Shown here: positions 1 through 6,968 of the stretch, one piece after another | Position numbering within the stretch: position 1 is the first letter of the stretch | Layout of the letters: every line of letters starts with the position of its first letter | DNA from: Oscillospiraceae bacterium | GTDB lineage: Bacteria; Bacillota_A; Clostridia; Oscillospirales; Ruminococcaceae | DNA length: 18,755 bases | Assembly: GCA_017829075.1 (NCBI GenBank) | Contig: JAGAJA010000040.1 | Span: 1-18,755, forward strand | Reading direction: 5' to 3' | Translations under genes and position numbers: made by a program | The notes under the pieces: model-generated | Databases searched by the model: none | What the model was told of the DNA's origin: nothing | What the model saw: only the letters and a program-made list of their open reading frames with translations

Positions 1-190
1 AGACCGGCGAAAAAGTCCCTAAAGGGACTTTCTCGCCGAACATCCGCACTGCCCGCACTCACTGACAGCAAAGCTGTCAGTTCGCACAGTTGTGCGGATA
101 GAAGTGTTTTTTGCCCCGGCAGAGCTGGGGCAAAAAACGGATTTTCAAAGCCCGCTTCGCGGGCAAAACTGAGTTTTTCGACAAGCTGTA
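1..190. repeat. Structured interspersed repeat (MITE-like), copy 1
   Basis: No coding potential is seen. The stretch is built almost entirely of hairpins: AAAGTCCCT/AGGGACTTT near 13-31; CTGACAGC-AAA-GCTGTCAG (62-80) nested inside TCCGCAC/GTGCGGA; an 11-bp perfect stem TTTTTTGCCCC (107-117) with GGGGCAAAAAA (127-137); and GCCCGC-TTC-GCGGGC (150-164). The ends form an imperfect terminal inverted repeat: AGACCGGCGAAAAAGTC at 1-17 against GAGTTTTTCGACAAGCT at 171-187. About 138 bases recur in the same orientation at 18616-18755. The true left edge may lie outside the window. It could be a MITE-like element or a repeated structured RNA; it encodes no transposase. Confidence 0.7.
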
Positions 191-254
191 TACATCTCAG
201 CTTCTTGGAAAAAGAAATATTTTAATACTTTTCGGGAAAATCATGCAGGCAAAA

Positions 255-305
255 TCCGGAAAAAACATAAATCTCGCCGCCCCTTACCAAAAGTAAAAGG
301 CGGCG
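255..305 (-). terminator. Probable terminator of the vanW-dltA-dltC operon
   Basis: On the minus strand, CGCCGCC (305-299) pairs with GGCGGCG (281-275). Weaker inner pairing of TTTTAC with GTAAGG follows. A T-rich stretch including TTTTTT comes after the stem. It lies about 60 bases past the carrier protein stop codon and fits an intrinsic terminator for the leftward operon. Confidence 0.5.
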
Positions 306-366
306 ACGTTCAATCTTAAACGCACTCATACGCAGAAAATGGTATTCAATGGTAACTGATCCAGTT

Positions 367-594
367 TCATCTGCACAGCTCCGCAATGCTCTCCGGCGTA
401 GAAAAGCACTCCCGCGGGTGCTGAGTCGGCTGCATCGGGCAGCCCATGTCCTCCAGCGCGTTGAGCAGCTCAATGAACGCCAGAGAATCCAGTATTCCGC
501 TGTCCAGAAGCTCCGTATCCGGGCGTATCTCCCCGTCATGCTCGCAGAATTCCGACAGCAGCCCGATTATTGTATCTACTGTGATCTCATTCAT
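367..594 (-). CDS. dltC: DltC-like D-alanyl carrier protein (acyl carrier fold)
   Basis: This 75-residue protein has the acyl carrier fold and holds an activated substrate on a phosphopantetheine arm. The attachment motif is DSGILDSLAF with Ser37. Its end, FSTPESIAEL, resembles the ATPNKIVEAL end of DltC proteins, and the size fits (about 78 residues). I chose the ATG at 594 because AAGGAG lies 11 bases upstream of it; a GTG at 606 would abut that same site directly and leave no spacing. The chosen start overlaps the adenylating enzyme's stop by 8 bases, implying translational coupling. By context it receives D-alanine, or another small amino acid, from the neighbouring DltA-like enzyme. It is the last gene of the operon. 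Confidence 0.75.
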   Translation of the reverse strand: MNEITVDTIIGLLSEFCEHDGEIRPDTELLDSGILDSLAFIELLNALEDMGCPMQPTQHPRECFSTPESIAELCR

Positions 595-1948
595 CTGTTC
601 TATCACTCCTTATCAGCTTTCCGTTCGGGCTGAGAGGTATTTCATCGGCAACAACTATCTTTCCGGGAAGCATATACGCCGGTACAAGCTCCGAAAGCCC
701 CGCGCGTATTTCCTCGCCGGTGATACTTCCGTCAGTCCTCACCACAGCCGAAAGCGACTGCCGGCTCCCCCTCCGGACAGCGCTCACCGCCGCCTGAAGC
801 ACTCCGTCTATTTTCAGCAGATTATTCTCGATATCCGCCGGCTCGATGCGAAATCCCATTATCTTTATCTGGCGGTCGATCCTGCCGCCGAAATACAGCT
901 TTCCGTCCCTGATATACCCCGAATCCCCGGTGTAAAAGCAACGCTCCGAGCCGCTGCCGCAGAAGCCTCCCGTCAGACCGTCCGTGTATCTTGCCACGCT
1001 TCCTCCGGAAATAACGATCTCGCCGTTTCCAGCTAAGGAAATCTCCCCCGCCGTATGCGACATATCGCCTATCGGAAGCTCACCCTCAGTCATGTCCGGG
1101 GTGATCTCCGCAGCGGTGACTGCGCAGCAGGCTTCAGTCGGACCGTAGGCATTGATTATCCTCACACCGGGAAAGCGCCTGAATAGCTTTGCGGCGGTCA
1201 TGGGCTTCAGCACCTCTCCGCAGAAAAAGATCACTTTAAGCTCCGGCAGAAGCTCAGCGCAAAACAAGCTGTCGCACAGGCACAGCTCCGCAAATCCGGG
1301 AGTGAACACCGCAAGCTCCGCGGCGCTGTCCCTCATTCGCCGGAACACACCACCGAGGTCTGACATCAGGCTGCGTTCTATCACTGTAAGCCTTGCCCCG
1401 GTGTAAAGCGAATAATACAGATCAGCCACCGACAGATCAAACGAAAACATTGCCTGCTCAAGCACGGAGCGCGGCTTTGTTTCCGCAATTGCCGGAATTC
1501 CGCAGAACCACCGCAGGAAATTCCCGACATTCCCGCGGGAAACCTCTATTCCCTTAGGCTCGCCGGTAGTGCCTGAGGTGTATATCCTGTACGCGGGAAG
1601 CTCCGGCTCTGCTACCGCCAGAAGGAAGCTGCGCCTGTTCCATACAATTTCCCGCAGATCCGAATAATCCGCCATCGCTCCGGTTTCCGCACTGTCGTAA
1701 AGTACTATATCCGCATTGCAGAGAATGCCTTGCAGCCGCCGCTCCGGGAGAGCCTCGTCCACCGGGATATAGCATACCCCCGCCATAAGGCAGCCCCTCA
1801 TTGCGGCGAAAACAAGCGGAGATTTTCCGCATATGATCGCGGCGGTTTTCACGCATTTTTCTTTAAGGAATGCCGCAATTGAGCCTGAGCAGCTCTCTAG
1901 CTGCGAAGCGGTGAGAGTTCCGCTGCCGCTTATGTATATTTCCTTCAT
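587..1948 (-). CDS. dltA: DltA-like D-alanine--carrier protein ligase (adenylation domain)
   Basis: This 453-residue stand-alone adenylating enzyme should activate an amino acid with ATP and load it on the adjacent carrier protein. Visible core motifs are the ATP loop YTSGTTGEPKG (123-133), FSFDLSVADLYYSL (about 169-181), FCGEVL (242-247), YGPTEACCAVT (268-278), YTGDSGY (339-345), GRIDRQIKIMGFRIE (355-369) and PNGK with catalytic Lys444. The FSFDLSV and FCGEVL stretches are typical of DltA rather than of general NRPS domains, so D-alanine is the likely substrate. It is somewhat shorter than usual DltA (about 500), mainly at the N-terminus. Its ATG overlaps the VanW-family stop codon as ATGA, and its stop overlaps the carrier protein start. 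No dltB or dltD follows. Confidence 0.8.
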   Translation of the reverse strand: MKEIYISGSGTLTASQLESCSGSIAAFLKEKCVKTAAIICGKSPLVFAAMRGCLMAGVCYIPVDEALPERRLQGILCNADIVLYDSAETGAMADYSDLREIVWNRRSFLLAVAEPELPAYRIYTSGTTGEPKGIEVSRGNVGNFLRWFCGIPAIAETKPRSVLEQAMFSFDLSVADLYYSLYTGARLTVIERSLMSDLGGVFRRMRDSAAELAVFTPGFAELCLCDSLFCAELLPELKVIFFCGEVLKPMTAAKLFRRFPGVRIINAYGPTEACCAVTAAEITPDMTEGELPIGDMSHTAGEISLAGNGEIVISGGSVARYTDGLTGGFCGSGSERCFYTGDSGYIRDGKLYFGGRIDRQIKIMGFRIEPADIENNLLKIDGVLQAAVSAVRRGSRQSLSAVVRTDGSITGEEIRAGLSELVPAYMLPGKIVVADEIPLSPNGKLIRSDRTDE

Positions 1949-2790
1949 GTCAGCTTCCTCAGTCCCGGCGTAATAATCTGGTCGCGGGGTATCAGTGAAT
2001 AATCATACAGCACCTTTGAATGGTTGTCCAGCACCAGTTCACGGCGAAGCACCCGGCGCTCCCGGTCAAGGGTTATGCGGTACACCCTGCTCACCCGGTA
2101 GAATACTCCGTCCTCCTCGACATAGCCCTGATTTTCCTCGGTGATCCGGTATATGTACGGAAATGCGGCGGGGGCGCGCAGTTCCCCGAAAAGCTCGTTT
2201 TCGTCAAGCCACACAAGAAGCTGCACCGGTCTGTCGGTGGTGTTTTTGAAGCGATAATCCACATTCTTATAGAATACGCTGGTTCCTGTCCCGAACGGCA
2301 CCCGCCTGCCGGAATCCGGAAACAGCGCGTCGGAATGATGCACCAGCTCTGTAACGGTCAGCGGACTGTTCAGCACCAGCCAGTGTATCAGGTTCGCAAG
2401 CTGGCACAGACCGCCGCCAATGCCGCTTTCCAGCTTTCCGTTATTTATCACCAGTCCCTCAAGATAACCCCGCTTTGCGCTTGGTTCTCCCACCAGCCGC
2501 CAGAAGGAAAAGGTTTCGCCGGGATTTATCACGATCCCGTTTATCTGCGCGGCAGCCAGCCGAAGATTTACCGCCTTGTTGCGCTGAAGCTGCATATCCA
2601 CGCCCTCCAGCCTGCGCAGTACATTTGAGGTATGGCTCTTGACGATCACCGGAAACGGAACGGTGTTTTTTTCGCTGGCGATATTCTCTTTGCTGAACAT
2701 ATCCCGCATATCCCGCAGCAGATACTCCTTTTTCAGCGATATTTTATAGCAAGCCGGAGAAAGCTCGCAGAACAGCTTCCTTTTTTTCAT
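1945..2790 (-). CDS. VanW family protein
   Basis: This 281-residue protein belongs to the VanW family, known from vanB-type glycopeptide-resistance clusters but of undefined biochemical function. Family hallmarks are NLRLAA (75-80), NPGETFSFW (89-97), GIGGGLCQLANL (123-134) and HHSDALFPD (151-159). No signal peptide or membrane span is evident, as in the short VanW type. I chose the ATG at 2790 over the one at 2808 because AGGTGG lies 6 bases upstream of it and the earlier ATG has no ribosome site. It is the first gene of an operon with the DltA-like and DltC-like genes (ATGA overlap), so its role is probably in cell-wall or surface-polymer alanylation. That role is inferred from context only. 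Confidence 0.8.
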   Translation of the reverse strand: MKKRKLFCELSPACYKISLKKEYLLRDMRDMFSKENIASEKNTVPFPVIVKSHTSNVLRRLEGVDMQLQRNKAVNLRLAAAQINGIVINPGETFSFWRLVGEPSAKRGYLEGLVINNGKLESGIGGGLCQLANLIHWLVLNSPLTVTELVHHSDALFPDSGRRVPFGTGTSVFYKNVDYRFKNTTDRPVQLLVWLDENELFGELRAPAAFPYIYRITEENQGYVEEDGVFYRVSRVYRITLDRERRVLRRELVLDNHSKVLYDYSLIPRDQIITPGLRKLT

Positions 2791-2832
2791 ACCCAACCAC
2801 CTGACCATTGACGAAATTAATTATCTGTAACT

Positions 2833-2860
2833 ATTATAGCATTATTTGTCAAAAATGCAA
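2833..2860 (-). promoter_or_regulatory. Putative promoter of the vanW-dltA-dltC operon
   Basis: On the minus strand there is a perfect -10 TATAAT (2838-2833) and a weaker -35 TTGCAT (2860-2855) with a 16-bp gap. The -35 abuts the first unit of the 11-bp operator repeat. A TTGACA also occurs but only 8 bp from the -10, too close to be its -35. The weak -35 next to the operator would fit an activated promoter. Confidence 0.5.
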
Positions 2861-2900
2861 TTACAGCACGATTACAATGTGGTTACAATATGGTTACAGT
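2858..2900. promoter_or_regulatory. Operator of four TTACA units at 11-bp spacing, copy A
   Basis: TTACA occurs at 2861, 2872, 2883 and 2894, an exact 11-bp period that puts every unit on the same face of the helix. Units 3 and 4 are both GGTTACA. The array lies between the divergent vanW operon and AraC genes. It is nearly the same, including the bases between units, as the array at 10842-10884. Direct repeats with an 11-bp period are typical of OmpR/PhoB-family response regulators (PhoP boxes are TTxACA). An AraC-family dimer could also contact four successive grooves. Confidence 0.65.
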
Positions 2901-2919
2901 TTTCAGTCTTCTAAGCGGC

Positions 2920-2948
2920 TTGACAGCGGAGCGTTCCGGTGCTAAAAT
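2920..2948 (+). promoter_or_regulatory. Promoter of the AraC-family regulator gene
   Basis: A perfect -35 TTGACA (2920-2925) and a -10 TAAAAT (2943-2948) are separated by 17 bp. The predicted start, near 2955, leaves only a short leader, so the ribosome site AGGAGGGG at 2957 is at the extreme 5' end. The operator array ends 22 bp upstream of the -35. Confidence 0.7.
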
Positions 2949-2970
2949 ATTGATATAGGAGGGGATCATC

Positions 2971-3774
2971 ATGTTCAGTATTTATCCGGTTCTTGCGGCG
3001 CAGACAAGGCTGCCGTTCTACCTTTCCGGAGCAGGAGTCTGCGACCCGGAATACCACGTTGTCCGGGAGGGCGGTCTGGTGTCGTTTCAGATACTGTATA
3101 CAACAGGGGGTACGGGGATCCTCCGCATTGACGGCAAAGAGCTTGTCCAGACCGCGGGGAGCATTTTCTATCTGTCCCCCGGCGTACCCCACGAGTATTT
3201 CCCGGTGGACGGAAAATGGGAAACATCATGGGTGGTATTCCGGGGACAGCACTTGCAGGAAATCATGCAGGAGCTTGGCTTCGGGAAGTGGCATGAAAAA
3301 AGCTCTGCGGATATTTCCGGCTGCGAGCAGATATTCAGCCGGATAATGTCCGCGGTGAACGACCCGGTTTCCGGCGGAGAACGCTGCTCTCTGCTGATAT
3401 ACGAATATATCCTCGAAGCGAAAGCGCTGCTCATTTCCGGAAGAACCAGAAGCGGCGGACTTATCTCCCCGGCGCTGGAAAAAATGGACGCGGAATTCAT
3501 GCGGGACATCACCCTTGAGGAGCTTGCCAGCATCTGCGGGGTATCCCTCCAGCATTTCTGTCGGGTATTCAGGGCGCAGACAGGTATGCGCCCCATGGAA
3601 TACCTCGCCCGGCGGAGAATGTCCGAAGCAAAGCGGCTGCTTAACTCCACCGACCGCAGCGTAGCGGAGATCTCAGCCCTCACCGGTTACAGCAGCCCCA
3701 CCTATTTCGGAACGGTTTTCCGTAGGTACGAGGGAACTACCCCGTCCGACTATCGCCGGACAAGGGTACTGTGA
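2971..3774 (+). CDS. AraC-family transcriptional regulator
   Basis: This 267-residue regulator has an N-terminal cupin-like sensor region (about 10-90, with FYLSPGVPHEYFPV around His74) and a C-terminal AraC DNA-binding domain (about 165-264). Its two helix-turn-helix units are at 181-202 (TLEELASICGVSLQHFCRVF) and 230-251 (SVAEISALTGYSSPTYFGTV). Proteins of this layout usually sense a sugar and activate nearby carbohydrate genes. The GH59 gene starts 104 bases downstream on the same strand and is the obvious target. The ATG has AGGAGGGG 6 bases upstream. The 11-bp operator in front of this gene may mean autoregulation or control by a two-component system. Confidence 0.9.
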   Translation: MFSIYPVLAAQTRLPFYLSGAGVCDPEYHVVREGGLVSFQILYTTGGTGILRIDGKELVQTAGSIFYLSPGVPHEYFPVDGKWETSWVVFRGQHLQEIMQELGFGKWHEKSSADISGCEQIFSRIMSAVNDPVSGGERCSLLIYEYILEAKALLISGRTRSGGLISPALEKMDAEFMRDITLEELASICGVSLQHFCRVFRAQTGMRPMEYLARRRMSEAKRLLNSTDRSVAEISALTGYSSPTYFGTVFRRYEGTTPSDYRRTRVL

Positions 3775-3786
3775 TGTTCATATTTT

Positions 3787-3824
3787 GAGGATAGCGCAAA
3801 TATTTGTGATTGAAAAATATCCTC
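3787..3824. promoter_or_regulatory. Inverted repeat overlapping the GH59 promoter, possible AraC site
   Basis: GAGGATA (3787-3793) is matched by its complement TATCCTC (3818-3824), 24 bases apart. The right arm lies between the -35 and -10 of the GH59 promoter and the left arm upstream of the -35. The place fits a regulator site, most simply for the AraC protein encoded just upstream. Seven bases each is a short match, so chance is possible. Confidence 0.35.
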
Positions 3825-3838
3825 TTTCAGGCTATACT
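3810..3838 (+). promoter_or_regulatory. Promoter of the GH59 gene
   Basis: The -35 TTGAAA (3810-3815) and -10 TATACT (3833-3838) are separated by 17 bp. The predicted start is near 3845, and ribosome site GAAAGGGG (3864-3871) precedes the ATG at 3879. The same two hexamers and gap also precede the GH13 and YeiH-type genes. Confidence 0.65.
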
Positions 3839-3878
3839 GATACTAAGGAAATTCAGCGAAACTGAAAGGGGTATTTTT

Positions 3879-6632
3879 ATGAAGCTGAGATCACTTGCCG
3901 CGGCTGCGGCGGTAATCACCGCGGTGAATGCGGTGTCACTTCCCGCTTTTGCGGAGGGAACGGAGAACACGCCTATGAACATAATTATTGACGGAAACAA
4001 TGCCAACACGCTGGAAACAATGCTCTACCGGGGTACCGGAATGGTGAGCGGAAACAATTCCTCCCGGCTGCTTCTGGACTACAAGAACGAAAACCCGGAA
4101 GCCTACTGGGAGATAATGAATTACATCTTCGGAAAAAAGGGTCTGGAAATAGCTCATCTCAAGCTGGAAATGGGCTCGGACGTGAATTCCTCCTCCGGCA
4201 CTGAGCCTGCGGTAATGCGTTTTGAGGACGAAACCGCCGATGTGACGAGGGGCGCAGGCTATCAGCTCGCCGCCGATGCAAAGACGATAAATCCCGACCT
4301 CACGCTGGATATGCTCTGGTGGAGCGAGCCGCTGTGGGTAACAAACGCCGAGGACGTGTACGCAGCGCGGTACAAATGGTATAAGGAAACCCTTGACGCG
4401 GCATACGAAACCTACGGGCTGAAATTCGACTATGTTTCCGCGACCCAGAACGAGCGCGGACGCGACAACGAATGGATAAAGTACCTTTCCCAGCACCTGA
4501 AATCCGAAACCGACTGCCCCTATGACTACTCGGCAATCAAGATCGTTGCCGGAGAAGAGGTATGCACATGGCAGGCGGCAGGCGAGCTTTTAAAGGATAT
4601 CCAGAACGGCGGGACTGAGCTTTCCGACGCAATAGACGTTATGGGCAGCCACTACACCAGCAGCTCCTCCAAGGAAGCGCAGGAGCTTGCCCGCAGCTAT
4701 GGCAAGGAGCTTTGGTTCAGCGAGGGCAGCTCCTCCATGGCATATTCCGAGGGAGCGCAGCGGTTTGACGAGGGCAATTCCGGACTTACCGGAATAAACG
4801 GCGCGCTGGATATCGCCAACCGCTATATTGCAATGTACCCGCAGGGCGGCATGACCCTCTGCCAGTTCCAGCCGATAGTTGCGGCATACTATGACGGCGT
4901 ATGCTACTGCCATAAGCAGTTCATCAATGCCTGCGACCCGTGGAGCGGCTACTACACGCTGGACAGCGGATTTTATGTAATGCTTCAGTTCACCCAGTTC
5001 ATGGACAAGGGCTGGAACTTTGTGGACGGAGCCTGCTACTGCGACGGAAAGCCCGGCGGCGACGGTCACGCTATGGTTGACGCAGTGTACAGCTATATGA
5101 CTACATGCAGCCCGGACAAGAGCGATTACAGCACTGTTATCACCAACACCACTCCTGACCCGATAACCTACGATATCACCGTTTCTAACCTTGCAAATGC
5201 CGGAAATACGGTTTATCTCTGGGAAACAAGAGGCGCGGACGGCGGCGAGTTCAACGAGAATTACTTCAAGCCCGTCGGGACTGCCACCCCGGAGGAAAAG
5301 GACGGAGCTTACAGCTATTCCGTCACCGTGAAGCCCTATTCAATCATCACCGTATCCACAATAGACCTGCCGCAGGAGGACTACTCCAACAAGGACATAT
5401 CTGAGCGCACGATACTTGAGCTCCCCTATTCCGACGATTTTGAATACGCGGATTACCCGGACGATTATCTCTCCTCCCGCGGAAACGCTCCCCGCTACAC
5501 CACCGACGAGGGCGGCGCGTTTGAAGTGAACGGCGGCGTACTTACTCAGCAGATCACCGCGGACATGAAGCCTAAGGATTGGGGCTGGACTCCCGACCCG
5601 ACAACCAATTTCGGCGATGACCGCTGGTACAATTACAGCGTGTCCGTGAACGTTATTTTCGATCCCGCTGAGGACAAGGGCAGCAACTACGCCGGAGTTG
5701 GACTGCGGTACACTCAGGGACATATGGGGGCTTCCGGCTACTGGCTGAAGCTTACCGAGGACGGAAGCTGGAGCCTGTGGAAAAACAGCACTACACTGGA
5801 CAACGGCACAACTTCCGCAGATACGTCCGCCCCTGTAAACCTGAAGATCGAAGCTGTTGCGAATACTGTACGCTGCTGGATAAACGGCGAGCAGGTGTGT
5901 GAATATTCCGCAGAGGGACAAGGCGATCTCGGCGGAGGAAGAGCCGCGCTGTTCTCCTCCTACAACCGGAACAGATTTGATGATCTGTCGGTCGCACCGG
6001 CAGAGGGCGTGGAAACCTACATCACACGCTTTGACAACACCGATCAGATGTTCAGCTATTCCGGCGACTGGCAGCAGGACACCATGTCCAGCTTCAAGAA
6101 CTACAAGCGCACTCTTTCCACCGGAAAAGCCGGCTGCTCCTTTACCGTTGACTTCAACGGAACAGGAATTGCCATAACCGGCGGCGGCAAGGGCGCAACG
6201 CTTACTTACTCCGTGGACGGCGGCGAGGTTCAGGAATACACCGCACCCAAAACCGGAACCCGCGGCGTAAGCCTGCTGCTCTCAGGTCTGGAAAAGGGAC
6301 AGCACCGTCTGGAGGTCACTGTCATTGACGGATCATACAACGTTGACAGCGCCGAGATCACCGGAATGGATGTCTACACTGCGAAGCAGCTCTCCCACAC
6401 AAAGGAGGAGCAGTACTCCCCTGTCAGCGATGAAGCTGCCACGGCAGAGCCTGAAACCTCAGAATCAGAAGAAACCTCTGATACTTCCAGCGCTCCTGAA
6501 ACCTCAGACGTCAGCGGAAACGCAGACGAAAACGGAGGCTTCCCGGTAGGCGCTGCGGTAGGAATAGGCGCGGCAGTAGTTGCGGCTGGTGTGACTGCTG
6601 CGGTGGTCATCTCGAAAAAGAAGAAAAAGTGA
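3879..6632 (+). CDS. Secreted, membrane-anchored GH59 galactocerebrosidase-like glycosidase
   Basis: This 917-residue enzyme has a signal peptide (1-25, likely cut after LPAFA) and a GH59 catalytic region resembling galactocerebrosidase (GALC): SRLLLDY (62-68), HLKLEMGSD (93-101), SGTEPAVMRF (106-115). The probable acid/base is Glu192 in ATQNERG and the nucleophile Glu282 in WFSEGSS. A lectin-like beta-sandwich resembling the GALC lectin domain follows (about 540-710), then a galactose-binding-like domain (about 715-835), a Ser/Thr/Glu-rich linker, one hydrophobic helix (about 890-911) and the tail SKKKKK. There is no LPXTG, so it should be membrane-anchored and face outward. The likely reaction is removal of beta-linked galactose from galactolipids or glycans. 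I chose the ATG at 3879 because GAAAGGGG lies 7 bases upstream and the signal peptide starts there; the earlier in-frame codon at 3810 overlaps the -35. Confidence 0.85.
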   Translation: MKLRSLAAAAAVITAVNAVSLPAFAEGTENTPMNIIIDGNNANTLETMLYRGTGMVSGNNSSRLLLDYKNENPEAYWEIMNYIFGKKGLEIAHLKLEMGSDVNSSSGTEPAVMRFEDETADVTRGAGYQLAADAKTINPDLTLDMLWWSEPLWVTNAEDVYAARYKWYKETLDAAYETYGLKFDYVSATQNERGRDNEWIKYLSQHLKSETDCPYDYSAIKIVAGEEVCTWQAAGELLKDIQNGGTELSDAIDVMGSHYTSSSSKEAQELARSYGKELWFSEGSSSMAYSEGAQRFDEGNSGLTGINGALDIANRYIAMYPQGGMTLCQFQPIVAAYYDGVCYCHKQFINACDPWSGYYTLDSGFYVMLQFTQFMDKGWNFVDGACYCDGKPGGDGHAMVDAVYSYMTTCSPDKSDYSTVITNTTPDPITYDITVSNLANAGNTVYLWETRGADGGEFNENYFKPVGTATPEEKDGAYSYSVTVKPYSIITVSTIDLPQEDYSNKDISERTILELPYSDDFEYADYPDDYLSSRGNAPRYTTDEGGAFEVNGGVLTQQITADMKPKDWGWTPDPTTNFGDDRWYNYSVSVNVIFDPAEDKGSNYAGVGLRYTQGHMGASGYWLKLTEDGSWSLWKNSTTLDNGTTSADTSAPVNLKIEAVANTVRCWINGEQVCEYSAEGQGDLGGGRAALFSSYNRNRFDDLSVAPAEGVETYITRFDNTDQMFSYSGDWQQDTMSSFKNYKRTLSTGKAGCSFTVDFNGTGIAITGGGKGATLTYSVDGGEVQEYTAPKTGTRGVSLLLSGLEKGQHRLEVTVIDGSYNVDSAEITGMDVYTAKQLSHTKEEQYSPVSDEAATAEPETSESEETSDTSSAPETSDVSGNADENGGFPVGAAVGIGAAVVAAGVTAAVVISKKKKK

Positions 6633-6650
6633 TACTCGATAAATAGAATT

Positions 6651-6680
6651 ACAGCCCGGACAAAACTAGTTCCGGGCTGT
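6651..6680. terminator. Strong hairpin after the GH59 gene, without a T tract
   Basis: ACAGCCCGGA (6651-6660) and TCCGGGCTGT (6671-6680) form a perfect 10-bp stem with a 10-base loop, 18 bases after the stop codon. The sequence after it is CAGACTGTAAAAAAAC rather than a T run. It probably ends or protects the mRNA but is not a standard intrinsic terminator. Its flank resembles the start of the end-repeat (CAGACCGTCGAAAAAG at 18615). Confidence 0.5.
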
Positions 6681-6870
6681 CAGACTGTAAAAAAACTAGA
6701 GCGAAGCGACAAAACCGCGCGAAGCGCGGAATTGATTTTCGCTTCCTTTTGGTACAAAAGGATTATAATGTGGGTCGCTCCGCTCCCTTATGTTCAGCCT
6801 TTCCCGGCTAAACGCCGGGAATTTCGCCTGCGGCGAAACCGCACGAACCAACGGGTATGGGGCAAAGCCC
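6681..6870. repeat. Cluster of short palindromes
   Basis: No gene is seen here. Perfect hairpins follow one another: CCGCGC-GAA-GCGCGG (6715-6729), CCTTTTG-GTA-CAAAAGG (6745-6761), CCCGGC/GCCGGG (6803-6819), TTTCGCC-TGC-GGCGAAA (6822-6838). The cluster meets the broken VOC gene at about 6868. It is likely a mosaic of small interspersed elements. The ORFs crossing it are palindrome artefacts. Confidence 0.55.
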
Positions 6871-6945
6871 GCCGAAGTATTTCTCGAAGAAATCCCGCGC
6901 CTTTTCAAGGTCGTTGACATACATTGCGATATGTTCTATACGCAC
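6808..6945 (-). pseudogene. 5' stub of a glyoxalase/VOC-family gene
   Basis: A GTG start at 6945, with GGGAGG 7 bases upstream, opens a frame reading VRIEHIAMYVNDLEKARDFF, the classic first strand and helix of VOC (glyoxalase/dioxygenase-fold) proteins. Similarity runs to about codon 25 (EKYFG) and then stops. The frame continues through palindromic sequence and ends at TAG (6810-6808) after 45 codons. A normal VOC protein has about 120-130 residues, so most of the gene is gone. It begins 23 bases after the DHHW gene stop on the same strand and was probably the third gene of that operon. The intact ribosome site suggests the stub could still be translated. Confidence 0.7.
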
Positions 6946-6968
6946 AGATTTTCCTCCCAAATACCTGC

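Noticed and set aside
111..296. 61-codon frame at the left end
   Set aside because: It runs through the hairpins of the interspersed repeat and the operon terminator, so it is not a plausible gene.
446..1036. Long plus-strand reading frame of 196 codons
   Set aside because: It lies antisense to the DltA-like and DltC-like genes, which have clear family motifs; it shows no ribosome site or recognisable domain.
6540..6632. Sortase-anchor signal at the end of the GH59 protein
   Set aside because: The hydrophobic helix and Lys tail are present, but no LPXTG-like motif precedes them, so a plain membrane anchor is more likely.
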